From Leidyana gryllorum EB-2025a (lineage: Eukaryota; Apicomplexa), in NCBI GenBank assembly GCA_048772705.1, contig JBLWGC010000202.1:124001-188000 (forward strand): DNA of 64,000 nucleotides. The letters run 5' to 3'. The translations under genes were made by a program, and so were the position numbers. Within the stretch, counting starts at the first letter, position 1. Each line of letters starts with the position of its first letter. This document shows, in pieces, positions 20,067 to 28,509 of the stretch. Below the pieces are notes generated by a model. The model saw nothing but the letters and a program-made list of their open reading frames with translations. It was not told where the DNA came from and ran no database searches.

Positions 20067-20597
20067 CGACGCTTCGGTGTTCTTTTTTCCACAAATCTAA
20101 TTATGCAATGTCGGCATTGTGGACGGGGCAAATATTCAACGGTCTCATCCGCCGTATATCGGGATGGAATCCTCACAATCGTCAAACATCCCGTCACACT
20201 GCAGCTGACAACGTCGGAATACTTTGAGGTCGCACAACAGCAGCAATGACTTAGCTGCTCACCAATAGCTTAGATTTCCAGGTTCGTTCGGGAGAACTTT
20301 GCGTCGGTTGCTTCTCAGCAAGGGACACCGATTGCTCACAAAAACACTGGAAGAGGCCTCTCTCCCACACTATACACAATACACTGTACACTTTGCCATT
20401 CACGATGTATCTATTCAGTCAACGTGAAAGCTGCAAACTAATTAAGCACTCAAGCTGTCAAATGTAGTGGATTGAATATTTTCAGATCCAATCCATTCAA
20501 TGAAATCAATGAAAGCACGCGGTAGTCAAGCCGAACATGCAGTCCCTGGTTCCCTCATAATCGGTTGGCTCCGATTGAGTCGCGCAATTCTTCACAC
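20067..20597. other. Intergenic spacer F6-F7
   Basis: The first ~180 bp match the spacers upstream of F4 and F5, including the conserved 5' block at 20067-20117. The remainder is related to the F7-F8 spacer (shared GGGAGAACTTTGCGTC and GAGGCCTCTCT words). No gene supported. Confidence 0.6.
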
Positions 20598-22742
20598 TCA
20601 ATACAAGAGGCCGGGAGTCGGCGTGCATGGTCCTAGTTCAACTGGTTGGTTGCCATACTCGATGAAGGCAAAGCGCCTCGGCTTCACTCCCTTGCGAGGA
20701 GCTCTCCGTCGCACCTCTTCGACAATCTCGGGTGCACGGGGAAGTAAACGTGAAGCCCACTCTTGTGTGACTGTCTTATCGGGTGTCCCCGCGGAACTCT
20801 CCAGTCCTGGGAAATGCAAAGGAACCTGGAAATCCTGATGGATCCGCGCTCCCGAGACTCCACCCACGTGAGTCACTGACAAGTTGACTTTATCGGCGGC
20901 CTGGCGAGGGATTCCAATGCGACAAATCCAAATTTCTTCTCTTGGTCCACGCTCACGGTACATGAACCCGATTCTCTGATGGCAGTCGCTCATCACGTAG
21001 AGCCAATCCTCCGTATCCGTCCTTCGGTATTGAACGGTGTCTTGATCCAGATGGTAGCCCAAATTCCAGGCCACGGTCTCCCAGTGCCTTTTCAGGTCCC
21101 CAGGAAGCTCCCGGCGCCAAACGGGCGTCTTGTACTTGTCTTTAGCGAGTTCGCGCGGAAGTTGGTCGGGTTCACCGCAAATGATCTTCACCTTACCATC
21201 CGGGGGCGTATAGTACACCGCATCAGGGATGAAGAGGTTTTCAGCCTTCAGCTCAGGCCACAGCCAGAAGCCGGGGGGACATCTGATCATCTGTTTGGGG
21301 TTGGCGCATACATAGGCTTCATTCGTTTCAGCAGAACCGTCGGAGGTGTACGTGATGAACCTCAGTCTTCCAATCCGAATCCCGTCACTCTCGGAACTGA
21401 GCATAAGTCGCGCTACTTCCTGAGCCTGTTGGAACTGAGCTGACTCCTCTTCCTCCCGCAAGATGTCAGGGAACTCATACCGACAAGAGAACTTCACGCT
21501 AGGGCTCTTCATGCTGCAGTAATACGTCATGCCCTTGTCATCCCACGATTCAAGATAACAGGTGTGACCCCCGTCTAAACACCACACGTTACCTTTCTTG
21601 TCGTCGGAAAATTCACCCAGAAGGCCTATTGACTCCAGTTCGTCTTTGATCCTTTGGGAGACAGAGGGGTCAACAGGCCTGCGCGAGTTGCAGCTCTGCA
21701 TGGATTCACCAGCCAGAAAGCTGCTGAGGGGAGCAGGTTTGTAATCCATTCTCGCGCCAGAGATAGACTTCCATACGGCTTCCCTCCGATCTGACAAAGC
21801 CATCTTCCGGCAATTTTCCCGATGCGTAGTGTGGATGGCTTGATCGACTCCCTCATGAGTGTAATAGCGCTCGTGGGGGCCCAAAGCCCAGTAGACGAAG
21901 CGTTCTTCGGGCTTCTCAGACGGGCCCAGAATGATCCGGCAGTGTTCACGATAGTCCTTCAGCCACTTCTCCGGGATCTCGCTCAGAGCTGTCTTCACCA
22001 ATGGGGCGTTGGCGAAGAAGGGGTGTGAAAGCTCGTAATTCTGGTCGTCTCCGGCACCCACAGGGATCGAACAGGAAAGGTCAACCTTCAATGTGTCCTG
22101 GTCAGCCAATTTATCACATTTGCGTACGCGCAAAGTGATCTCCTTCCATCCCGGGGTCGTGTGCCTCGCTTCGAGCTCGTTGCATTTGTCTCCACCCAGC
22201 TCTGCGGAGTCAGCCTCGCGCTTCCTCGTGATCGCCGACTCCATATCAATGAAGTCGACACACCAGAACTCGCGGTCAGCCGTCTCGCCGGACTCTTCAC
22301 ATGATTGTGGGTTGGAGGAGTCTTGGGCAGTGTGGGAGGTATCTCTCTCGACTACTGAGCTATCGTCTTGGCCAGTCTTGGTGGTCCAGAGGATCCGCCG
22401 TCCCTCTTGCTTTGCTCCCGCCAAGTACACAAGATCACTCAACTCATCTTGACGGAAAGATTTGATCTTGTCGTACCCCCTCATGTGACTCTTAGCCCAC
22501 TGATGTTGGCTCATGGCCTTCCACACCTCATCAGATTCCTCCAATCTCGTCCTTCCCAAGAAGTCCTCGCAGAATGCCGACTCCGCAACACTGTACTCGT
22601 TCCCTCCATCGACGGCAGTTTGGCCCGCGCCGTCACTCGAAGCTGTGCTATCGCTCGAAGGGACGAGAACAGCGGCTCCCACTTCGAGTGGCCACAATCC
22701 AACGGAATCACTCTTTTCAGCTTGGAAATGAGGAGTCTTCAT
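20598..22742 (-). CDS. Tandem multigene family protein, copy F7
   Basis: Intact intronless gene of 714 residues, ATG at 22740-22742 (MKTPHFQAEKSDSVG). It belongs with F8 and F9 in a subgroup distinct from F4-F6. Landmarks: GLWPLEVGAAVLVP, DREFWCVDFIDMESAITRKR at about 165, GWKEITLRVRKCDKLADQDT at about 195, HPFFANAPLVKTALSEIPEKW at about 235, RFVYWALGPHERYYT at about 280 (altered from GYHT), KKGNVWCLDGGHTCYLESWD at about 385, CRYEFPDIL at about 420, YVCANPKQMIRCPPGFWLWP at about 465, WLYVMSDCHQRIGFMYRERG at about 575, and FAFIEYGNQPVELG at the C-terminus. The GWKEITLRVRK...TLKVDLSCSIPV block is nearly identical to that of F9 rather than F8. Function unknown. Confidence 0.9.
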   Translation of the reverse strand: MKTPHFQAEKSDSVGLWPLEVGAAVLVPSSDSTASSDGAGQTAVDGGNEYSVAESAFCEDFLGRTRLEESDEVWKAMSQHQWAKSHMRGYDKIKSFRQDELSDLVYLAGAKQEGRRILWTTKTGQDDSSVVERDTSHTAQDSSNPQSCEESGETADREFWCVDFIDMESAITRKREADSAELGGDKCNELEARHTTPGWKEITLRVRKCDKLADQDTLKVDLSCSIPVGAGDDQNYELSHPFFANAPLVKTALSEIPEKWLKDYREHCRIILGPSEKPEERFVYWALGPHERYYTHEGVDQAIHTTHRENCRKMALSDRREAVWKSISGARMDYKPAPLSSFLAGESMQSCNSRRPVDPSVSQRIKDELESIGLLGEFSDDKKGNVWCLDGGHTCYLESWDDKGMTYYCSMKSPSVKFSCRYEFPDILREEEESAQFQQAQEVARLMLSSESDGIRIGRLRFITYTSDGSAETNEAYVCANPKQMIRCPPGFWLWPELKAENLFIPDAVYYTPPDGKVKIICGEPDQLPRELAKDKYKTPVWRRELPGDLKRHWETVAWNLGYHLDQDTVQYRRTDTEDWLYVMSDCHQRIGFMYRERGPREEIWICRIGIPRQAADKVNLSVTHVGGVSGARIHQDFQVPLHFPGLESSAGTPDKTVTQEWASRLLPRAPEIVEEVRRRAPRKGVKPRRFAFIEYGNQPVELGPCTPTPGLLY

Positions 22743-23230
22743 CGACGTTTCAGTGTTCTTTTTTCCACAAATCTAATTATGCGATGTCGGCAATCTGAAA
22801 GAAGGCAAATATTTATCCGTTTCATCTGCAATGTATTCGGATGGAAGTGCTCGCGGTGATTACACACTGTGTGCTCACAACGCCAGAGTATTCGGACGTC
22901 GCTCGGCAGGACCAGTGGCTCATCTGACCACCGAAAGCTCTGCTTTCTATTGTCATTCGGGAGAACTTTGCGTCCATTGAACTTTGGCGCGAGGGAGACG
23001 AATTACTCACAAAAATACTGAGAGAGGCCTCTCTGTCTCCAGGTACTGATGGTGTGGTTCACTATATCAACGTGAAAAGCTGCTAACTGGTTATGCCCTC
23101 GAGCTATCAAATCCAGTGAAGTGAATATTACTCAATCCATACAATGACACTACGCAGTGATCAATCTCAACATGTGGTCCCTCGTTCCCGCTACTTAGTT
23201 AGGCTGACAAAGTAGCGCGATCTTCTGATC
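22743..23230. other. Intergenic spacer F7-F8
   Basis: No gene supported. It begins with the conserved ~50-bp 5' block of F7 (22743-22793) and contains sequence related to the F6-F7 and F8-F9 spacers (CTCACAACGCCAGA motif near 22,875 and 25,530). Confidence 0.6.
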
Positions 23231-25396
23231 TCAAAACATTGAGCCGGGGGCCGGCATACGAGTCCCAACTTCCACTGGTTGGTTTCCAAACTCGAAGGGG
23301 CCCAATCTTCTAGGTTTCACTCCGTTGTGAGGAGCTCTTCGTCGCACCTCTTCGAGAATCTCGGGCGCATTAGCAAACAGACGCAGAGCCCACAACTTCT
23401 CAATTGTCATCTCGGGTTGTCCTGCTGTGATCTCGAGCTTTGGGAAGTGCAAAGGGACTTCTAATTCTCCACGCGTCACGGTCTGTGGGAATCCTTTGTA
23501 GTAGGTGACCGACAGAGTGGCTTTATTGAAGTGCTTGCGAGGCCCATCGATTCGACAAAACCACAGATTGTCACTTGGTTCATGCTTACGGCACATGAAC
23601 CCGATTCTGCGGTTGTTGTCGCCCAACACGTACAGATAATCTCCCGTCTTCGTCTTTTGGTATTGCATGGTGTCTTGATCCGGGTGGTAGCCCAAATTCC
23701 AGGCCACATACCCCTGGAACTGTTTGAGGTCCTGGGGAAGCTCTCGGCGCCATCCCAATCCTTTGTTCTGTCCTTTCACGAGTCTGCGCGGAAGTTGGTT
23801 GGGTTCACCGCACAAGACCTTTGAGTCACCATTTGGGGGCGTATAGTACACCGCACCAGGGATGAAGAGATTTGCAGCCTTGAGCTCCGGCCACAGCCAG
23901 AAACCCGGGGGGAATCTGATCATCTTCTTGGGGTTGGCGCATACGTAGGCGTCAGTTACTTCACCAGAGTCGCCGTCGGACGAATACACAATGAACCTCA
24001 GTTTCCCAACATGGAGGCCGTCACTGTCGGAACCGACCAGAGTTCGCGCTACTTCCTCAGCTTGTTGGAATTGAGCTGACTTGTCGAGCGTCTCGTCCCG
24101 CAAGATGTCAGGGAACTCATAGCGACAAGAGAACTTCACGTCAGGGTTCTTCATGCTGCAGTAATAGGTCATGCCGGTGTCATCCCACGATTCAAGATAA
24201 CAGTTGTTACCCCCGTCTAAACACCACACGTTACCCTTCTTGTCGTCGAAGAATTCTCCCAGAAGGCCGGTTGACTCAAGTTCCTCTTTGATCCTTTGGG
24301 AGACAGAGGGGTCAAGAAACTTCAGCGAGCTGCAGCACTGTATCGCTCCACCAGCCAAAAAATGCTTCAGGGTAAACGGTTTGAAACCCATTCTCCCACC
24401 AGAGATAGACTTCCATACGGCTTCCCTTCGATCTGACAAAGTCATCTTTCGGCAATTCTCCCGATGCGCCGTGTGGACGGCGCGATCGACTCCCTCATCA
24501 GTGTGATAGCCCTCGTGGGGACCCAAAGCCCAGTAGACGAAGCGTTCTTCGGGCTTCTCAGACGGGCCCAGAATGATCCGGCAGTGTTCACGATAGTCTT
24601 TCAGCCACTTCTCCGGGATCTCGCTCAAAGCTGTCTTCAACAAAGGGGCGTTGGCGAAGAAGGGGTGTGAAGCTTTGTAATTCTGGTCGTCTGCGCCACA
24701 CACAGGAATCCAACAAGAAATGTTGGCAGTTAATATCTCCTTATTGCCCCATCGATCACATTTGCGCACGCGCAGAGTGATCTCCTTCCATCCTGGGGTC
24801 GTCTGCGTCTCGTTGGGGTTTTCTTCTAGGGAACCTTCTCCATCCGACCAATCTCCGTCCCACGCTCGGATGTCAGCCTCGCGCGCTTTCGTGATCGCCG
24901 ACTCCATATCAATGAAGTCGACACACCAGAACTCGCGGTCAGCCGTTGCGCCGCACTGCTCACTCGATTGTGGACTGGAGGAGTCTTGGGCAGTGTGCGA
25001 GGTGTCTCTTGCGACCACAGAGGTATTGTGTTGGCCAATTTTGGTGGACCAAAGAATCCGTCTCTCCTCTTGCTTTGCTTGTGCCAAGTACATAACATCA
25101 CTCAGCCCATCTTGACGAAAGGATTTGAGCGCGTCGTACCCTCTGATGTAACTCTTAGCCCACTTATGTTGGCTCATGGCCTTCCACACCTCATGGGAGT
25201 ACTCCCGACCCAGCAATTCTTCGAGGAATGTCGACTTCGCAACGCTACACTCGCTACCTCCCTCAACCGCAGGTTGGCCCGCACCATCACTCGAAGCTGT
25301 GCTATCGGTCAAAGGGACGAGAACGGCGGCTCCCACTTCGAGTGGCCACAATCCAGCGGAATCACTCTTCTCTGGTTGGAATTGAGGAGTTTTCAT
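23231..25396 (-). CDS. Tandem multigene family protein, copy F8
   Basis: Intact intronless gene of 721 residues, ATG at 25394-25396 (MKTPQFQPEKSDSAG). Blocks: GLWPLEVGAAVLVP at 15-28, MYLAQAKQEERRILWSTK at about 105, CVDFIDMESAITKAREAD at about 165, HPFFANAPLLKTALSEIPEKW at about 245, FVYWALGPHEGYHT at about 284-297, KKGNVWCLDGGNNCYLESWD at about 385, CRYEFPDILR at about 420, YVCANPKKMIRFPPGFWLWP at about 480, YLYVLGDNNRRIGFMCRKHE at about 585, ALRLFANAPEILEEVRRRAP at about 675, and a C-terminal GPFEFGNQPVEVGTRMP. A ~460-bp block (about 24230-24690) is almost base-for-base identical to F9, although the flanking coding sequence is clearly diverged. Function unknown. Confidence 0.9.
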   Translation of the reverse strand: MKTPQFQPEKSDSAGLWPLEVGAAVLVPLTDSTASSDGAGQPAVEGGSECSVAKSTFLEELLGREYSHEVWKAMSQHKWAKSYIRGYDALKSFRQDGLSDVMYLAQAKQEERRILWSTKIGQHNTSVVARDTSHTAQDSSSPQSSEQCGATADREFWCVDFIDMESAITKAREADIRAWDGDWSDGEGSLEENPNETQTTPGWKEITLRVRKCDRWGNKEILTANISCWIPVCGADDQNYKASHPFFANAPLLKTALSEIPEKWLKDYREHCRIILGPSEKPEERFVYWALGPHEGYHTDEGVDRAVHTAHRENCRKMTLSDRREAVWKSISGGRMGFKPFTLKHFLAGGAIQCCSSLKFLDPSVSQRIKEELESTGLLGEFFDDKKGNVWCLDGGNNCYLESWDDTGMTYYCSMKNPDVKFSCRYEFPDILRDETLDKSAQFQQAEEVARTLVGSDSDGLHVGKLRFIVYSSDGDSGEVTDAYVCANPKKMIRFPPGFWLWPELKAANLFIPGAVYYTPPNGDSKVLCGEPNQLPRRLVKGQNKGLGWRRELPQDLKQFQGYVAWNLGYHPDQDTMQYQKTKTGDYLYVLGDNNRRIGFMCRKHEPSDNLWFCRIDGPRKHFNKATLSVTYYKGFPQTVTRGELEVPLHFPKLEITAGQPEMTIEKLWALRLFANAPEILEEVRRRAPHNGVKPRRLGPFEFGNQPVEVGTRMPAPGSMF
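24230..24690. repeat. Gene-conversion block shared with F9 (26878-27338)
   Basis: Comparing F8 at about 24230-24690 with F9 at an offset of 2,648 bp, I find only two differences (gtcgtcgaag versus gtcctcgaag, and aacaaagggg versus aacaatgggg). Both flanks differ at many positions. The tract covers the central EIPEKWLKDY...YWALGPHEGYHT...TGLLGEF coding region. Confidence 0.85.
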
Positions 25397-25881
25397 CGAC
25401 GCCTTAATGCTCTTTTTTGCACGAATCTAATTATGCGATGTCGGCACTGTGAAGAGGGGAAATATGTATCCGTACAATCTGCCATATATCCGGATGGAGG
25501 GGCTCGCAGTGGTCAAACATTCAGTCACACTACGCGCTCACAACGCCAGAATATTGAGAGGTCGGTCGGCAGCAGCAGTGACTCATCTCGCAACGTATAA
25601 GAGCTCCAGGGTACGTTTCGCAGGACCTGGCGTTGTTTGGTACTCAACGTCTCGGACTCATCGAAAGAGGCTTTCCCCAGAGTAGAAACACTGTGTCGTT
25701 CAGTGTGTGATGACACTCAATAAACTGCAAACAACTCAGAAATCAAGCTAAAAATCCCAGTGGAGTGAGAATTGCTAAACCCAACCCATTCAACGATAGC
25801 ACGCAATGATTAATCCGAACACGAAGTCCTTCCTCCCCATAATCGGGAAGGCTCGAGTTAGTCGCACAATCTTCCACACAC
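25397..25881. other. Intergenic spacer F8-F9
   Basis: No gene supported. The conserved 5' block of F8 (25397-25447, with CTCTTTTTTGCACGAATC replacing TTCTTTTTTCCACAAATC on the plus strand) is followed by a region related to the other spacers. Confidence 0.6.
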
Positions 25882-27984
25882 TCAATACAATAGGCCGAGG
25901 GCCGGGATACGAGTCCCAACTTCCAGTCGTTGGTTTCCATACTCGAGGGGGCCGAATTGCTTCGGCTTCAATCCATAGCGAGGAGCTCTCTGTCGCACCT
26001 CTTCGAGAATCTCGGGCGCATTAGCAAATAAACGCAAAGCCCGCATCTTCTCGATTTCCTCCTCCGGTTGTTCTGCTGTAATCTCGATCCCTGGGAAGTG
26101 CAAGGGAATATCCATTTCCTTACAGGTCACCGATTTCGGGAATCCTCTGTAATGAGTTACCAACAGAGTGGCTTTATCGACGTGCTTGCGAGGCCACTGG
26201 AGTCGACAAATCCAAAGCTCTTCTTGTGGTTCACGCTGATGGCACATGAACCCGACTCTGCAAAAGTTGTCGCTCAGTATGAAGAGGTAATCCTCCTTTT
26301 TCGTCCTGTGGTATTCCATGTCGTCGAGACTTGGAAAGCAGCCCAAATGCGCGTCCAGATACACCTCAAAGTCTTTCAGGTGCGAGGGAAGCTCCCCGCG
26401 CCACCGGAGCAGCTTTCCGTCCCATCTGAGGAGTCTGCGCGGAAGTTTGTGGGGTTGACCGCAGATGAGCTCCGAGAAGTCATCCTGGGGCATATGGTAG
26501 ACCGCCTCGGGGATGAAAAGCTCAGCTGTTACCAGCTCAGACCACAGCCAGAAGGCCGGAGGGGACCTGATCATCTTCTTGGGATTCGCACAGACATACG
26601 CTTCAGTTGTTTCGGCGGAACTGTCGGAGGGATACACTGTGAACTTCACTCTTCCAACCCGAACGCCGTCACTGTCGGAACCGAGCAGAGTTCGCGCTAC
26701 TTCCTCAGCCTGTGGAAATTGAGCCGACTCCTCTCGCGTCAGGTCCCGCAAGATGTCAGGGAATTCATACCGACAAGAGAACTTTACGTCAGGGTTCTTC
26801 ATACTGCAGTAATACGTCATGCCGGTGTCATCCCACGTTTCGATATAACAGGTGTCTCCCTCGTCGAAACACCACACGTTACCCTTCTTGTCCTCGAAGA
26901 ATTCTCCCAGAAGGCCGGTTGACTCAAGTTCCTCTTTGATCCTTTGGGAGACAGAGGGGTCAAGAAACTTCAGCGAGCTGCAGCACTGTATCGCTCCACC
27001 AGCCAAAAAATGCTTCAGGGTAAACGGTTTGAAACCCATTCTCCCACCAGAGATAGACTTCCATACGGCTTCCCTTCGATCTGACAAAGTCATCTTTCGG
27101 CAATTCTCCCGATGCGCCGTGTGGACGGCGCGATCGACTCCCTCATCAGTGTGATAGCCCTCGTGGGGACCCAAAGCCCAGTAGACGAAGCGTTCTTCGG
27201 GCTTCTCAGACGGGCCCAGAATGATCCGGCAGTGTTCACGATAGTCTTTCAGCCACTTCTCCGGGATCTCGCTCAAAGCTGTCTTCAACAATGGGGCGTT
27301 GGCGAAGAAGGGGTGTGAAAGCTCGTAATTCTGGTCGTCTTCGGCACACACAGGAATCGAACAGGAAAGGTCAACCTTCAATGTGTCCTGGTCAGCCAAT
27401 TTATCACGTTTACGCACGCGCAAAGTGATCTCCTTCCATCCTGGGGTCGTTTGCCTCGCTTCAAGCTCGTTGCATTTGTCTCCACCCACTTCTTCGGAGT
27501 CAGCCTCGCGAATGAAGTCGACACACCAGAATTCACGGTCAGCCGTCTCGCCAAACTCCCCATTCGACTGTAGACTGGTGGAGCCTTGAACGGTATCTCT
27601 CACGACGCCAGAGCGATTGTCTTGGACAGTCTTGGTGGACCAAATCATCCGTCTCTCTTCTAGCTTTGCTCTCGTCAAGTACCTGAATTCCCTCGGCTCC
27701 TCTCTGCACGCAGGGAGGATATCCTCATATCCTCTCATGTAACCCCTGACCCACTGATGTTGGTTCACGGCCTCCCACCCAGCATGAGAGTTCTCCCACC
27801 CAGGCTCTTCGTAGGATGTCGAAGCCGAAACACCACTCTCGTTACTCTCCTGGACGGCATACTGACCGGCGCCGTCACTCGGAGCCGTGCTGTCAGTCGA
27901 ACCGACGAGAACAGCCGCACCCACTTCAAGTGGCCACAATCCAACAGCGTCATTGTTTCGTGCTCGAAATTGAGGAGTTCTCAT
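25882..27984 (-). CDS. Tandem multigene family protein, copy F9
   Basis: Intact intronless gene of 700 residues, ATG at 27982-27984 (MRTPQFRARNNDAVG). It is the shortest intact copy: about 20 residues around CVDFI-READSEEVGG are missing relative to F7/F8, where those copies read IDMESAITKAR. It is a visible mosaic. The N-terminus resembles F2 (MRTPQFRA..DAVGLWPLEVGAAVLVGSTDST). The segment from about residue 180 to 225 matches F7, and the segment from about 225 to 370 is almost identical to F8. Other blocks are FPDILRDLTREESAQFPQA, YVCANPKKMIRSPPAFWLWS, EDYLFILSDNFCRVGFMCHQ, and the C-terminal GPLEYGNQRLEVGTRIP. Function unknown. Confidence 0.9.
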   Translation of the reverse strand: MRTPQFRARNNDAVGLWPLEVGAAVLVGSTDSTAPSDGAGQYAVQESNESGVSASTSYEEPGWENSHAGWEAVNQHQWVRGYMRGYEDILPACREEPREFRYLTRAKLEERRMIWSTKTVQDNRSGVVRDTVQGSTSLQSNGEFGETADREFWCVDFIREADSEEVGGDKCNELEARQTTPGWKEITLRVRKRDKLADQDTLKVDLSCSIPVCAEDDQNYELSHPFFANAPLLKTALSEIPEKWLKDYREHCRIILGPSEKPEERFVYWALGPHEGYHTDEGVDRAVHTAHRENCRKMTLSDRREAVWKSISGGRMGFKPFTLKHFLAGGAIQCCSSLKFLDPSVSQRIKEELESTGLLGEFFEDKKGNVWCFDEGDTCYIETWDDTGMTYYCSMKNPDVKFSCRYEFPDILRDLTREESAQFPQAEEVARTLLGSDSDGVRVGRVKFTVYPSDSSAETTEAYVCANPKKMIRSPPAFWLWSELVTAELFIPEAVYHMPQDDFSELICGQPHKLPRRLLRWDGKLLRWRGELPSHLKDFEVYLDAHLGCFPSLDDMEYHRTKKEDYLFILSDNFCRVGFMCHQREPQEELWICRLQWPRKHVDKATLLVTHYRGFPKSVTCKEMDIPLHFPGIEITAEQPEEEIEKMRALRLFANAPEILEEVRQRAPRYGLKPKQFGPLEYGNQRLEVGTRIPALGLLY

Positions 27985-28500
27985 TGACGACTCGGTATAA
28001 CTCCTTCAGCAAAAGCAAATAAGTTGTGTTGGCAATCGCAGTGGGAAAAATACTCATCCTTTTCATCAGCCACCGAGTGGTCGCCCAAGATCCCATCCCC
28101 TCGACGCTCGCACCACTCCCAATCAGCCGCTGTAGACGGACTTAGAATGCCAATGTACCACAGAAATGACCATTCAGCCACCAACATATTCAAATAACCA
28201 GGGTTGGTGCGAGATAAACACTACCCAGCAAACGGTATCAAATGCTAATGCGCATCAGTCTGACAGCGTCTCACACACACACACACACACGAGTCGGCGG
28301 CCGTTTTCGGCATTGACATAAGTGAGCCGCAAATACAGATAGCGACTTGTTTTAGATTGTGTTGTCGATGATGCAGTGGGCCTCAAGACAGATTATTACT
28401 GCACCTATCGTTCAAATTGGCGGTATGGCCAAAAGAAGCCTGACTTTCAGGTACGAGTATCCAAAGTCGATTGTTTGCCATTCGATGGCCTTCCTCGCAT
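27985..28500. other. Spacer upstream of F9 / downstream of pseudogene F10
   Basis: About 515 bp with no gene supported. It contains a CA dinucleotide run at about 28271-28290. The conserved family 5' block is largely absent here; only traces of GACGACTCGGT remain near the F9 start, so F9 may be controlled differently. Confidence 0.5.
28271..28290. repeat. (CA)n microsatellite
   Basis: Uninterrupted CA dinucleotides between tgacagcgtct and cgagtcggcgg. Confidence 0.9.
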
Positions 28501-28509
28501 TGCCAGGAA

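Larger units (their letters stand above)
12781..20250. repeat. Triplicated ~2.55 kb tandem unit (F4, F5, F6 plus spacers)
   Basis: Three head-to-tail units. The F4 and F5 starts (14957 and 17510), the F5 and F6 stops (15333 and 17886), and the spacers between them are all offset by exactly 2,553 bp. The spacers at 14958-15332 and 17511-17885 are nearly identical over their full length. The noncoding sequence is conserved as well as the coding sequence, so the duplication is recent. Similarity fades upstream of F6 at about 20,250, where the unit ends. Confidence 0.9.
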
